The position numbers were made by a program, and so were the translations under genes. Shown here piece after piece: positions 1 to 11,151 of a DNA stretch of 64,000 bases. The DNA comes from Halocafeteria seosinensis (lineage: Eukaryota > Sar > Bigyra > Bicosoecida): the NCBI GenBank assembly GCA_001687465.1, contig LVLI01000295.1, forward strand, positions 186,001 to 250,000, in the 5' to 3' direction. The notes under the pieces were generated by a model, which worked only from the letters and a program-made list of their open reading frames with translations, had not been told where the DNA came from and ran no database searches. Positions within the stretch are counted from its first letter, which is position 1. Each line of letters opens with the position of its first letter.

Positions 1-292
1 GGAAGCTAAAATACGACATTTCCAGACTTTATTTCGTCCCAGCGCCAATCATCCACAGTAGACAAGACAATTGAGCAGCTGTCTAAGAAAGGAGCAGGCG
101 AATTAATCCAAGGTCTATGGAGCATAAAGGGACTGCTTAACGCCCTCCTCTTGGCTCGCGCCCCAACTTCAAGGAACGCTGAATTGATGAATGCTACACC
201 ATATAACTCTCCCAGAGCTGCGTGCATGCCATGAGGGTAATGTGAATTGTTTTCGTGTTTAGTCGTGTCCGAATGTACAGACAAATGGAGAA

Positions 293-1394
293 ATGACGAT
301 TCGACGTCGTGCACCATTCAGCAATCGGTCATTGTATCTGTACAATGAGGAACATGTCGAGTTCGATGGCATTAAGAATAAGTCCATTCGGACAGGGTAT
401 AGGTGGAAATACTCGTTACAAGAGACTCTATTGAGCTTGTTTGTCCTTCATAATGACACGTGGAACATATGGACCCATCTGCTGGCGTTTATATGCTTCC
501 TATTCCTCATGGCCAAACTCCCCGCAGGTGAGCACTTCTGGATATTGTGTCTATCTCGTAAATAGGGGAAAAAAAAATGTGGAATGGTTCTTGTTTTTCT
601 TCGCAGAGCTTCCCGAATCGGCATCTGGGTTTGATACCGCGGTATTCTCGTTCTACATAGCGACCGCGCAAGTGTGCTTCTTCCTCAGCGCCAGTTACCA
701 TTTGCTGCGATGCATCAGTCCGAAGTTTTACACATTATGGTACACGTTGGATCTGACGGGAATATGCTGTCTTATAGTGGGCAGCTACATCATTGGAGTC
801 TATAATGCGTTCTATTGTGACCAATTCATGGCCGCCGTGTATTTGGGCACCCTCGGCACATTTATCGCTGTTACAATGCTTTTCACATTGCATCCGAAAT
901 ACAGAGGTGTAGAGTACGATAACTTTCGAGTAGCATCTTTAAGTGGTGCTGTAACATTTGGCATTGTGCCGAGTATCCATTGGCTGATTCGCTGTCAATC
1001 GGAGAAATGCCCATTCTCCTTGATTTGGCCCCTCATTGCAATGTAAGTGAGGATAGGTTTCTAACGTTCTTGTCGTATTTCTCAGATTATATGAGCCGCC
1101 CAGGTTTTTGTGTTATGGGATTGGTTTCGCCTTTTTTGCCACTGGCTTCCCTGAGGCATACTTCCCCGGTTGGTTTGACTTGCACTTGTCAAGTCATCAA
1201 TGGGTACGTGCCACAAATTGGCCACGTTCATCTACATGAAACGCTGAATTGTTGCTGCATATGGAAATTTTTGTACTTGATCCCTGCAGTGGCATATTAT
1301 GGTATTCTTAGCTGCATTCATATGGACTTTTGGTATGCGCGATTACTTTATTTGGCGTCTAAGTCATCATGAGGCCTGTCGACAGCCCACCTGA
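293..1394 (+). CDS. PAQR family receptor (adiponectin receptor / hemolysin III-like), copy 1
   Basis: Seven-transmembrane PAQR protein of about 256 residues, built from exons 293-527, 607-1042, 1086-1203 and 1290-1394; all junctions keep frame. Family motifs are visible in order: TGYR near residue 34, HNDTWNIWTH before the first membrane segment, SASYH at the end of TM2, LDLTGI in TM3, a GFPEAYFPGWFD stretch, and SHQWWH before the last segment. In known PAQR structures the Ser/His, Asp and HxxxH residues bind zinc and give a ceramidase-like site; all are present here. The last intron splits SHQW from WH, the same place as in the second copy at 6.1-7.6 kb. The ATG at 293 is the first in frame. 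The substrate or ligand cannot be told from sequence. Confidence 0.88.
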
Positions 1395-1761
1395 AGGAAG
1401 TGCAAGTGTGCCTCGCTACACACAAAACTATATGTCCACCATCACCCGACTGCTAAGGTACGAGAATGGCAGATATAGAAAGTACAAAGTGGACTCGCGG
1501 TGAGAAGTTGATTGATTGAAGACACTCTAGCGGTACCGCGAACTTAAAAGTCTTCCTCAGCAGGTCTGGAAATTCCGGTTGTTTCGCAGCGCTACCGGGA
1601 AGAGCATAAACAAAACTTGCATACACAGGACACACAGGTGGTAAAGTGGAGGATAAAAGTACCTTTGACTTCAATTGATCCACATGAATATTGCGTTACA
1701 TGCTCCCGAATTAGTCGAGAAACATATAGAAGGTAACGAGGCTTCATGCTGCGCAATATGA

Positions 1762-1905
1762 GCTAGGGATCAAAATGGGGAAAACTTGCTTCACTTAGCT
1801 GCTCGCGTGGGATCTATTAAGTGTCTAGAAACTATAGTGGTGCGACTGGTCGACTTGCACTTGTCAAGTCATCAATGCGTATGTTCAGTCTGGTCTTTCT
1901 GCTGA
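1762..1905 (+). pseudogene. Ankyrin-repeat relic joined in frame to a copy of a PAQR exon end
   Basis: A 47-codon open stretch lies between two stops. Its first half reads as one ankyrin repeat (DQNGENLLHLAARVGSIKCLE). Its second half reads VDLHLSSHQ in the same frame as the PAQR1 gene, because 26 bases (1852-1877) are identical to 1177-1202 of PAQR1. There is no start codon or evident splice context, so this looks like debris of a duplication or recombination event and not a gene. Confidence 0.55.
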
Positions 1906-2293
1906 GTTTGTTTATAATGGTCTATATAAAATTGTTCACATTCTCCACAATCTACTTTATCTTTCATTACACCAATCAAAACTAGCAACGCTCTTAGTGT
2001 TACAGTCTGAAGATTGACAGAATAGGTTGATTGAATCCAAATTATAATCTTATTACTCTTTGCTACAAGTAAATTAATAATTTTATCGTAAGTATTGGGA
2101 CTTCAACATCTAAACATTTGTCAAATACGGTTCTAATCCGTGAAAGACAATTTTGAACAGTGCGGCTGACTGCTGGCAGGTACCTGGTAATTCGGGATCG
2201 GTATATATCCACTCCACTTGGATACTAAAGCTTGATTTTGACACACCCTAAACTGCGAGCCCTCATGAAGTAGGCCACCAGTAAGAGGGTGAG
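1906..2293. other. Intergenic, no gene seen
   Basis: AT-rich sequence between the ankyrin relic and the 3' end of the Crinkler-type gene. No open frame with coding character, repeat or RNA gene was recognised. The stretch 1395-1761 upstream of the relic is equally featureless. Confidence 0.5.
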
Positions 2294-5200
2294 TTAGGCT
2301 TGTGGAGCAGACAAAAAAGAGTCTAGCACAGGTGGCGACAACAAGCCTTCAAGATCGGTTCCCGAACAGAGCATAGCGTCACATCCCACTGGGATCTTGT
2401 TTCTACCAGCAAGCTCGTGTCCCTCTTGGAAGTACTTGCCGTGGTCCGTAACCCAGCTAGGGTCATAAGGAACGCACACTAAAACGGTGACAGTGTTACT
2501 TTCCCCCGCAGTTATGTTGCCTATGGATTTCCTTACCTCCTCACTAAACGTTTCCCATCTCAACTCTGACCCAATCAAAAATTTCGGTTGCAGGGCAAGG
2601 GACCCTTTGCTTACCGGTTGATCAGTCGTTCGACGTCTGGAAACTATAACGGAGTCAGAACTAGTTGACGTAGGTTGCATGATATACACGACATCATCAC
2701 GCATCCTGTCGTGTATCAATCTCAAATCTTCTGTATTGAGTTTGCGCGTTTTGAAATCTTTCTCGTTGCTTAGCTTCTCTTCGACAGCTTCAATATCGTT
2801 TTCCAAAATGTCTAGGGTGTTCAAAATCTCGTCCTGCTGACTACCCGTTCGACTGTCCAATGGCCCAGGATCCGAAGAAAACGCTGGACAACTCCCGTAC
2901 CGCAATGGTTGCACCGTACACGCTCCAAATAGCGTGCGTTTCAATAAAGGAAGTTTCTCTCCCCAAGTCATGGGTACAGTCCTCTTGAAAACAGACCTGA
3001 GTGCAAATGCCCGCGCGACACATTTTTCGAAAGAATATGAGCCTGGCAGCGACCTTGGATTGATCTCATGACCCAAGCTTAGCTTCTCCATCAGCCCCTT
3101 CTCCTTGTAGAGGTAGGTCAGCAACACGGGAGGTATGATTACGTAGAAGTACTTGGGACGCCCTTCGACGGGTTTACAGTAACAACCTGTTTGCCTGCTC
3201 CCCTCGAGAACGGTATACTTATCTGTCACCCTTGATTCTCCTTCAATGGGGCAGCCTATTTTAAAAAGATACAACATTTCCCTATACAGCTCTGGTGAAG
3301 ACGACACAGTCTCCCGAATGAAAGTCTCGTACCATCCCTTCAGTGAAATCCAACATGCCATTAAGACCTCGTCCTTGGTGATACTCAAGTTGGAGGTTGT
3401 CCCGCCGCCTTGGTTCTGAACACGTCGCAAGCACCACGTAATGGTGAGCTGGACAAGTCGTGGGACACCACAAGTTTCCTCCATAATGGTGTCCACCAAT
3501 TCCTTGCTGATAGTGTCAGTTCCGAGAGAATTACTGACCAATTGCTTCACGTTTTCGCGGGAAAGCAAATCTAGATCAATTCTTCGGGTGGCAGTGGGGG
3601 AAACCCCACAACTCCGCATGATATCAGTTAGGTCCCATTCACGGGACGTAAACATGGGCTGAATCGTCATGAATTCGTTGAGAAATGGTACTTTACGCCA
3701 AAAGGAAGAAAAAGTGTTCTTGCTATCCTCCGCAGGTTTTGCGAGTCCCGGGACACAAGCAATTTCATCGAAGTGCAGCAAGACGTGCCTACAAACCTTC
3801 CCAACAACCTGTTCAAAGGCCCCCACAATTGTTTTCGGTGTAAGACGAGGTGGGCACCCCATTTCGCGAATAGAATTAGAGAATTGTGTACGCTGTTTGT
3901 CACTTAAGACCAGTTCATATTCCCACGAGTTCGTCGTCTCGGATAACACCGGCTGTCTGCAATTGGCTAACGCGACAATAAAGAGCTCACAGAAATAGTG
4001 CTCCCTTTCAGTGGCTGCAGATGAAAACAAACAACATTCGCAACATGTACCGAAAAGTTACACATTACACATCGGCACACATACAACCGATATCTACATC
4101 GGATACGTCAACGTAGCAGTACAATGTGCTTTTGATGTACTCAGCATATATGCATCGATCTAAGTCTCGGTTGTTCGCTAGCTCGTACAAACGAAGGAGC
4201 ACTTGGAAGCCGAGCTCCGTCTTTCCCCATCCATGCATCCCGACGGTGAATAGACTCTCCAACGAGCGAACACCATCCGAGGAAGGATTCTTTCTTAACA
4301 CTTTTGCAATATCGACGAACTCCGTAATGCTCACTCCGATATCCCTGACCGGTTTCCCTCCATTAAGAAAGTCTCGAATGGGAGTAAAGTAGATCTTCTT
4401 CGCTGGAGCGGCTACGAAGCGGGCGTTGGCATCGCCGCCTGCAGAGGCAAAGCAGCACACGACAACAATACGGTGAAGGAAGAATGAAGCCATAACAGCA
4501 GATCTACAGTTCTTAAAAACATTTCTGTTTTTCATGTGCAGAAGCAGCTGACCAAACTAAAACTCTTCGATTCAACATACCTGCTCCGCCACCACAACTT
4601 GAAGCTGCATCGCCACCTGCAAACAAAAGCAAAGAAACACACGACAACTCCATGGTGAAGGAAGAATGAAGCCATAACAGCAAATTCACAGTAGCAGCAC
4701 TCTCTAAAAACATTTATGTTTTTCATGCTCAGAAGCAGCTGATCAAACCAACATTTGTCGAGTCAACATACCTTGTGTTTCTTCACGTTGGCGCTTTCGC
4801 CCCGTTCCCTCTGCACGAAAGAATGTAAAAGCATATAATCATCCACGCGATTGGCAGTGACTCCTCAAGCCCATCCACCGAAAAAGGTCAGGGAATAAAC
4901 GTTCTCTCTTTGAAACGGCGAACAATGCTCCGTACGAATACCAGCCTCATCATCAGGAAGAAAGTAAGTGTTGCCTCGACCTACGACCAAGACGAGGTAT
5001 GTTCGAAGGCCGCCATCCACGATCTCCCTCAGTAGCAACATCCACGCAGCAAGCACGTTTAAGAAGACCCAGAAAAAAACCACAACTCATTGCTGGATCA
5101 CTCTCCCCATGCCCCTTGGTTTCGGTCAGGTGGGTGTATGAGGGCAAACAGAAAGGTACGTCTCATTCCATACAGCTTCACTTACTTTGCTGTTGTCCCC

Positions 5201-5555
5201 AAAAATGCAGCTTATCCACTACTTTATCGAGAATTAACTCTGCATCTATGCCTTGCTCCAGCGAAGGGACCAACCCCGCTAGCTCCTCAGCTGGAGTCAT
5301 ATTTCTTCTGTCTTGAAGGACTCCCCCTTGCTTTCTGTCAGCAAGCCATTTCTTCCATTGCTCCTTGTTCATTTGACCGGGGTCACCCTTTATTCGTGCA
5401 GCCTTTTTCTTGACATGCTGTAATGCATTCAGCAAGCTTGCACCGTTCACCGCAGGTGCTAGCTCTTCCCACGCAGTGGACAAATCGGGACCAGGCGTTT
5501 TCTCGGTCTCTTGCAGAACTGTTGGGTTGATTTCTTCACTCATATTAATTGTCAA
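2294..5555 (-). CDS. Crinkler (CRN/RHS)-type P-loop NTPase with C-terminal nuclease-like domain
   Basis: Six-exon model on the minus strand: 5555-5186, about 5080-4879 (acceptor uncertain), 4810-4772, 4617-4582, 4438-4085 and 4014-2294, giving roughly 900 residues. The first exons encode a helical acidic header, then a segment with DGGLRTYLVLVVGRG. A 39-base micro-exon carries the basic NLS-like GRKRQRE. The Walker A motif GMHGWGKTE lies near residue 264, Walker B LLHFDEI near 396, a sensor-like FTSREWD follows, and GVPRLVQ resembles sensor 2. The C-terminal part has SDSVIV followed by LQPK, the D...QxK pattern of PD-(D/E)xK nucleases that accompany this NTPase in Crinkler-type proteins. Such genes occur in oomycetes, chytrids and other protists as effectors or transposon-linked genes. 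No signal peptide is seen, so a nuclear or intracellular role is more likely than classical secretion. The family assignment is from motifs only. Confidence 0.62.
4432..4780. repeat. Two-copy tandem duplication of an intron and exon edge
   Basis: Two diverged copies are offset by about 182 bases. Copy 1 covers the intron 4439-4581 and copy 2 the intron 4618-4771. They share the block ggtgaaggaagaatgaagcc at 4472 and 4654, the same donor end (caacatacct on the plus strand), and exon edges GCGGCGATGC and GTGGCGATGC. Between them lies the 36-base micro-exon 4582-4617. Confidence 0.75.
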
Positions 5556-6106
5556 CCAATGATGCGCAGTGTAGTGCGTATCCTCAAGGAAAGATCCAAC
5601 AAGTTGTTAGTTCGAAGTTGTTTCCTCTATTTCTTGCCTCTTGTACTTCTGGTTTGCTGCAATCGTAACACACTCTAACAATGATGGAGGATTCTTTATA
5701 AGCTTCCTTTCTGCTTAGAAAACATGCAACATTGTCGACAACGAGCATACAACACGATAGAACTCATATACCAGTTTGGGAGCAACCGGGCGGCCCACCC
5801 GGACCGGTGCGGGGTTGGAGGCTCTTGGACGAGAACGGGGTGGATTGGACCGCGGGGACGGCTGTTTTCAGCAATCCCAACCAGCCTAAGACTGTCCATC
5901 AAAGTGGAAATAACAGTATTCCCGGTGGCTCGACTAAACCGTGACTGTCTATACGCTCCGATCGTTCAATCCTGGTCACCCCTTGCTCGTCCAACACAAC
6001 GGGGCGTTGTGAAGACACGGGGGCGGGATTTGCCCCCGAGGACACGATAACAGAAGTTTTTCGTGCCAATTTGTTGCTGTAATATTCGTGTTAGAGTAGG
6101 ACCCCA
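5556..6106. promoter_or_regulatory. Divergent intergenic region between Crinkler-type gene and PAQR copy 2
   Basis: The Crinkler-type gene starts leftward and PAQR copy 2 rightward from this interval, so it should hold both promoters. It has a GC-rich core around 5780-6050 in an otherwise AT-rich setting. No defined core promoter motif was recognised; short open frames here lack coding character. Confidence 0.4.
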
Positions 6107-7596
6107 TTGAATGATACATTGGGCATTATCTGGTGTAGTTGTAGTATGACGCCACCTCTACACTTTTATGAACGAAGGAGGGAGTCCCAAGAGGGCGGCA
6201 AAATAACAAAGCCGCGATGCTCCGAAAGCAGCAATAATGAGGGATACGTAGCATCCCGGCAGTCGTTCTGCTGCTCTGCTAGGCCAAGAAGGAGAGACAA
6301 AACGCGTGAATCGGCTGAAAAGGAGGATACATCCGCAGTAAACGAGCCCTTGGAGGGATCGGAGAATACCGTTGGCGGGGGACGAATCCGGAGGCGAACG
6401 GTAAGAGGAGGTCTTCTGTTTGTAGTGCGCACACGGGGTACAACATGACATGGAAGTTTCTCTCAAACTCCAGAATTCGAGTCATACGTTTGCTTTTTAT
6501 CTGGAACGAACCGAAGTTCCAGAATGTATGCGACATCCTTTTATCATCTCAGGTAAGACTCCGCTGGAATTGAGCCAAGGGTTTCACGACACAAGGATTA
6601 TGCATTTATTTGCATTCTTTCAGGCTACAGATACGGGAGGACCTCGCAGCATTTATGGAAGAGTGTCTTCCAGTTACACAATGACACTGTAAGTCGCAAA
6701 TTCGAGGAAGCAGTCTTGTCTTGTAGATATTGTTTTGCCGTCGTTCGTGCAGTTAAATATTTGGACACATCTTCTTGGATTTATTCTAGTCCTTTGCATT
6801 ATACCGGGGCTTTATCAAGGTAAGGCAGGTATTCGGGATGCAATTATTTATGCTCGTGAATTCAACGCGTTATTTATCGAATCATACAGATCTCCCGTCT
6901 ACAGCATCATGGACAGATAAGATTATATTTGGAGAGTACATCTGCAGTGTACTAGTGTGCCTTGGTCTTTCATCGATGTATCATTGTTTCCGCACTGAAT
7001 CACCAGAAGCTTATAAATTCTGGTATGGATTGGACATTCTGGGGATCTGCATACTCATTGCAAGCAGCTTCGTTATCTGCACTTGGATTGCCTTCCGGGA
7101 ACAGCCATTCTATTTCATCTTATATAATTCAGTGGTCATTGGAGGCCTACTGTTCGCTATATTCCTGTCGAAGCACCCTCACTTTCAAGGACCAAAATAT
7201 GATAAGGTGCGCGCTCTGACAATGGCGGGTGTTGTAGCGTTTGGTGTGGTGCCGATAACGCACTGGGTCTGCAATCACTACGAGGCAGCAGATGAAAATA
7301 TGCCTAGTGCGCTGCTTCCTCCTATTTTAATGTTTGGGTTTTACGGGATTGGTTTTGCAATATTCTACACACACTTTCCCGAGAGATTCTGGCCTGGCAG
7401 GTTCGACAACATCGCTTCGAGTCATCAATTGGTAAGTACTCAACAACAACCCGTAGCAGTTCTGACCCCTCTCTTGATGCCTGTTATGCTCCGATCGCAG
7501 TGGCACTTATTTGTCGTTGTAGCTGCTCTATCCTGGTTGTACGGTATGCATTTGCACTTGCAACACAGCATTAGTATGTATAACGGAACGTGGTAG
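6107..7596 (+). CDS. PAQR family receptor (adiponectin receptor / hemolysin III-like), copy 2
   Basis: Six exons: 6107-6400, 6474-6552, 6624-6688, 6753-6819, 6890-7431 and 7501-7596; all phases match and give about 380 residues. The N-terminal hundred residues are hydrophilic and charged, as in cytoplasmic PAQR tails; a Met at 6146 is an alternative start. Motifs in order: SGYRYG, HNDTLNIWTHLLGF, SSMYH, GLDILGI, HFPERFWPGRFDN and SHQLWH. The Ser, His, Asp and HxxxH residues of the PAQR zinc site are all kept. The last intron lies at exactly the position used in copy 1, so the genes are paralogues. More introns are kept at the 5' end than in copy 1. Confidence 0.88.
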
Positions 7597-7684
7597 TTGA
7601 CGGTTGCGTTTTGAGCAGCATTCAGCTTAATTTGCTTCTGGAAAAGTACAATATGCACGAGTGGTTCGAACGCGCTTCGCTGTA

Positions 7685-8791
7685 TCATACAAAGAGGGAG
7701 TCTAAAAATCTATCCATTTCATCCTCCGTGCTCTTTTGCTCAACTTCCTCAGCGCCTGTGTCTGCGGCTTGATCACTCTTTTGTTCAGCCTCCACCGGAG
7801 AAGCCCGTTGTTTTTCCGGTTCCTCTACACCTGTTTGGTTACTGCTGTCTCCTGGTTCTGTCCCTTTGCTGTCGTCCTCCGGAAAGAACTTCTGAGCTGC
7901 TTGTGCATATTGATGAGGATCAGACGCAAGCAAAGACGGATCTGGCATATCCTCTTTTTTTTCTTGCTCATCGTTATCGGCATTTGCTGATTCGATCTCG
8001 CCGGAGCTCTTGCTCTGTCTTTTCCTCCGTTTCTCCATCTTCTTGATTTTCTTATAGAACAACTTCAAAGCGCATCCCGTACATACACGAACCTTGACTA
8101 ATGTTCGCTTCGTCCGACCGTTCTCCTTATACGTAAATTTCACCTCATAGCTGTGCAGTCCTCGTGTCTCGTCGCATTTTAGATTGGCACAGATGAATTG
8201 CCCCTTTCCGTGTACCACTTCGTCTTTGGTTCTCCAGCGTAATCCTATTTCTCCACTCTTGTAGCGGTCCAAGTTGCACAGTGCGTACTCCTTGAAAAGG
8301 CGATTGTAATACTTTCTCGCTAACTGGATTTCCCAGGCTTCACTTGGATCTCCTTCGCTTAAGCGCTTGTGGTCATCTTCGTCGTCCCGAATGAATCGAA
8401 ATCGGTCCTGGAGCACATGGTAATCTGTTCGTTCGGGCAAGTCGGCATTGGCTGCTTTCTTCTTGCGCCTCTTGTTGGAAGGCCCCTCTGCTGAATATAT
8501 ACTCTTCTTGCGCCCTCCGCGCAAGTGCTGCATAAACTCGACATGCTGCTCGTAGGCTGATTTCCGGTTTAGCGCGGGAGCTGCCGCGCTACGATTTTTG
8601 GTGAATTCTTCGCGCCCTGTTCGTTGATAGCTTTCCCTGCCTCCTAATTTTGCAGCCTCGGTTCCATCGCCTGCTCTTGCACCATGTGTGGAAGTCTCTT
8701 CCACGTACTCTCCGAATTCATTACGAAGATAGCGTGGGCCAGCTTCTGAGCCCGTATCGCCAGCCAGATAGTCCCCCACGAAATCACTCAT
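7685..8791 (-). CDS. FRA10AC1: FRA10AC1 homologue, splicing-associated protein
   Basis: Intronless 368-residue nuclear protein. The conserved core at about residues 125-255 contains DRFRFIRDDEDD, a KYYNRLFKEY helix, LDRYKSGEIGLRWRTKDEVVHGKGQF, a CxxxxCD pair and a second pair in VCTGCALKL, together a Cys-based metal site typical of FRA10AC1. The N-terminal third is polar with a basic NLS-like KRRKKK; the C-terminal tail is acidic and Lys/Glu-rich. Human FRA10AC1 binds spliceosomal components; the function here is inferred by homology. It converges on PAQR copy 2, with stops 88 bases apart. Confidence 0.85.
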   Translation of the reverse strand: MSDFVGDYLAGDTGSEAGPRYLRNEFGEYVEETSTHGARAGDGTEAAKLGGRESYQRTGREEFTKNRSAAAPALNRKSAYEQHVEFMQHLRGGRKKSIYSAEGPSNKRRKKKAANADLPERTDYHVLQDRFRFIRDDEDDHKRLSEGDPSEAWEIQLARKYYNRLFKEYALCNLDRYKSGEIGLRWRTKDEVVHGKGQFICANLKCDETRGLHSYEVKFTYKENGRTKRTLVKVRVCTGCALKLFYKKIKKMEKRRKRQSKSSGEIESANADNDEQEKKEDMPDPSLLASDPHQYAQAAQKFFPEDDSKGTEPGDSSNQTGVEEPEKQRASPVEAEQKSDQAADTGAEEVEQKSTEDEMDRFLDSLFV

Positions 8792-8969
8792 TTGGCATAA
8801 TTACCAGGAAAGATTGCAACTATCAATCAGTATGGATGCAGCCAGGTATAACAACTCATCAACATTGAGTCGAACTGACAGGTTGTGACAGCTTAAAGAA
8901 AGACAGTTGGCGAAGTTCAACGAGGAACTTAAGAGTTTTACAGACAGTGTATTCTCTGAGTGCTCAGTG

Positions 8970-10776
8970 CTACGTTGTAGATGATTCAGTGCACTTCACT
9001 TTGACTACACTGGTGTGGGATGATATATGAGGTTCTGCAGGCGTGCCATCAGCTCCTGTGACACTCCAATTTAACCTGGAGGCGGTAGAGGCTTCGCTGT
9101 TGTGGTTCAAATAAATATGCATCAAAGAGTCCAAAAAGTGGCGCTCTGATGTGCGTTGCGACGTATCCGAGGCCTTCAAGACACACTGGATATTGATGCG
9201 CCCTTTGGCGCTTTCTTTGATTTGCTTCTTAAAACTCTCGAGATTATCCCCTTCGATCGATAGTTGGATCGCGTTATTCGAACTCCCCAGGGTAACAGGG
9301 AACGAGCATTGAGGAGTAGAGAGAGTTCTCCTTTCCATAATTGGAATCTTTACCCTAATCAAAACCTTCGTTGCATAATCCAAAACATCTGGATGGACAG
9401 ATATTAGCAATTTTACGGTCGTATACTCGTGCGTCACATCAGCCGCAGCAGCCACACGCCCAAGCACTTTCGAGTGCTGCTGAGGTGTCCTAATAGCGCA
9501 AACTCTAAACGACTTTTGTGTCTCGTCCAAGGAGCCGATCGGCACGACAGCCTCATTGGACTGACGCTCCGAAAGACCGGCGTTATCCTCTCCCGCTTTC
9601 AACGTTGCGAAGTGCTCAGAGGCAGTGACCTTGATCCCCAAGGAAAGCTGGTTCTCTATTTTTGCGTTCTCAAATTGCAGAGCCATCGTTGACTCCTCAC
9701 CAACGAATTTCTTCCCTCTGAAATACACACACAAATGGGGGCATACTTATATAGAGTCTACCAGAGGTGCCTACCAGAGACGAAATACAACGTACCTCTG
9801 TTCAAGTTTGATGTTGATTGTCTCATTCAGGGACGCTGTCAGAGGGGCCTCTTGTCGCTTCAAACTTTCCTGTGGAGCCGCATCTTGGGTAGTCGCGATT
9901 GAAGAAGTCGTCGCAGAAAATGAGACTGTCTCTTGAGCGCGGCTTGAGGGGGAGGAAGCCGGAGGAGGAGCTCGCGCAACCTCGAAGATTCCCTTGCGGA
10001 AATTTTGTAGAGTCCGATTCCTCCGGGAGGGGAAAAACTCTCCGGTTCTGTGAAAACTGTCCTCTTCACGATGGGGCTGTGCTTGTGGGTGTGATGAATG
10101 GTGGTGGTGATGATGATGATGATGACCACTATGCAGTCTGCATGGATGGGGAGCAGGGTCGTAAACAGTGCAGCTCTTCAAAACGCCGCCTCTTGACAGC
10201 ACACTGTACTTACGTTCCATGTTTCCCTGTCAAGGGTAAACCTTTGACAAAATTCTTCCATACATGTTCCGAGCTGTTATTAAACTTGTAACTTTTGACA
10301 CCTGTGTCCGATTCTTCGCTACCCTCCTTCGACGGGGCCGCCATGGGATCCCAGAAATACGAGGTCGACGGTTTAGCCATGACCGCCCATTGCTCCTTAT
10401 CTGTGAGAGCCGCCGTTTGCCACTTGCCAATCCGTGATATCTCTTTGAAGTCCTGTGGCGGGGCAAAGCCTCCGTTGACGATCCGCCTCATAGCAACGCT
10501 CACTACCGTGTAATTCTTGTACACCACTTGAGCTGAGACTTTCGACTGCGCCGCTTCTAGTGTCGATGCTTTCCCGAGCGTCATAAGAAAGCGTAAGAGC
10601 CGAACAACGAACATATGAGCGGCATCCATGACTGGACTCATTAGGTCGGTGGATTTCACGGTAGGCATGGAAGCCTGATATAGCACCACAATGCAGATTT
10701 GCCGGAGCTGAAGGTACGCAATGTAGATATCCTCTCCCAGATGTGCATGACCCGTGAACCTGCACGCATTCAGCAT
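8970..10776 (-). CDS. Unrecognised three-exon protein with His tract
   Basis: Exons 10776-10214, 10137-9796 and 9717-8970 join in frame to about 550 residues. The N-terminal part (residues 1-130) is helical and hydrophobic (TDLMSPVMDAAHMFVVRLL). The middle exon starts with an unbroken run of nine histidines and continues as a Ser/Pro-rich low-complexity linker. The C-terminal 250 residues have alternating hydrophobic strands (TVKLLISVHPDVLDYATKVLIRVKIP) suggesting a beta-sandwich, perhaps adaptor-like. No family was recognised and no catalytic motif was seen. The start is uncertain: a TGCAG acceptor lies just inside the proposed ATG, so an upstream exon is possible. Confidence 0.65.
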
Positions 10777-11151
10777 TGTTCATCATCATCGTTATGCAGC
10801 ACATTCATGCGCATTCAGCACATACTGGCGCAATCTAGAGCCTCGATTCAGACGAAGCAGCGTGAAGTAGCGCCGAGTGCTTTGTAATGCACCATGCAGC
10901 CTGCACAAACGTCCATAAGTAATCGATACAAATGTATATGCACATGTTGGAACGTACCAAGAGGCTGGAGCTTCGCCGCATGTGGCATTAAGGACGTGAT
11001 AATCTCCTTGAGGACCATCGAGCAGGGCTATCGCCCCACATGTGATAGCTCCCGACATGCTATAATTATTAACTACTATGGTTTGTTTAAGATTGGTAAA
11101 AGTAAAAAAAAATATGTAACCAGACTATCAACCACAACGAGGTTGGTCGAA

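Noticed and set aside
6-317. Open frame of 103 codons on the minus strand at the left edge
   Set aside because: No family match or coding character, and it overlaps the start of the PAQR1 gene on the other strand.
5724-6050. 108-codon GC-rich frame between the Crinkler-type gene and PAQR copy 2
   Set aside because: Three overlapping frames are open here because of base composition; none shows a motif or splice link to a neighbour.
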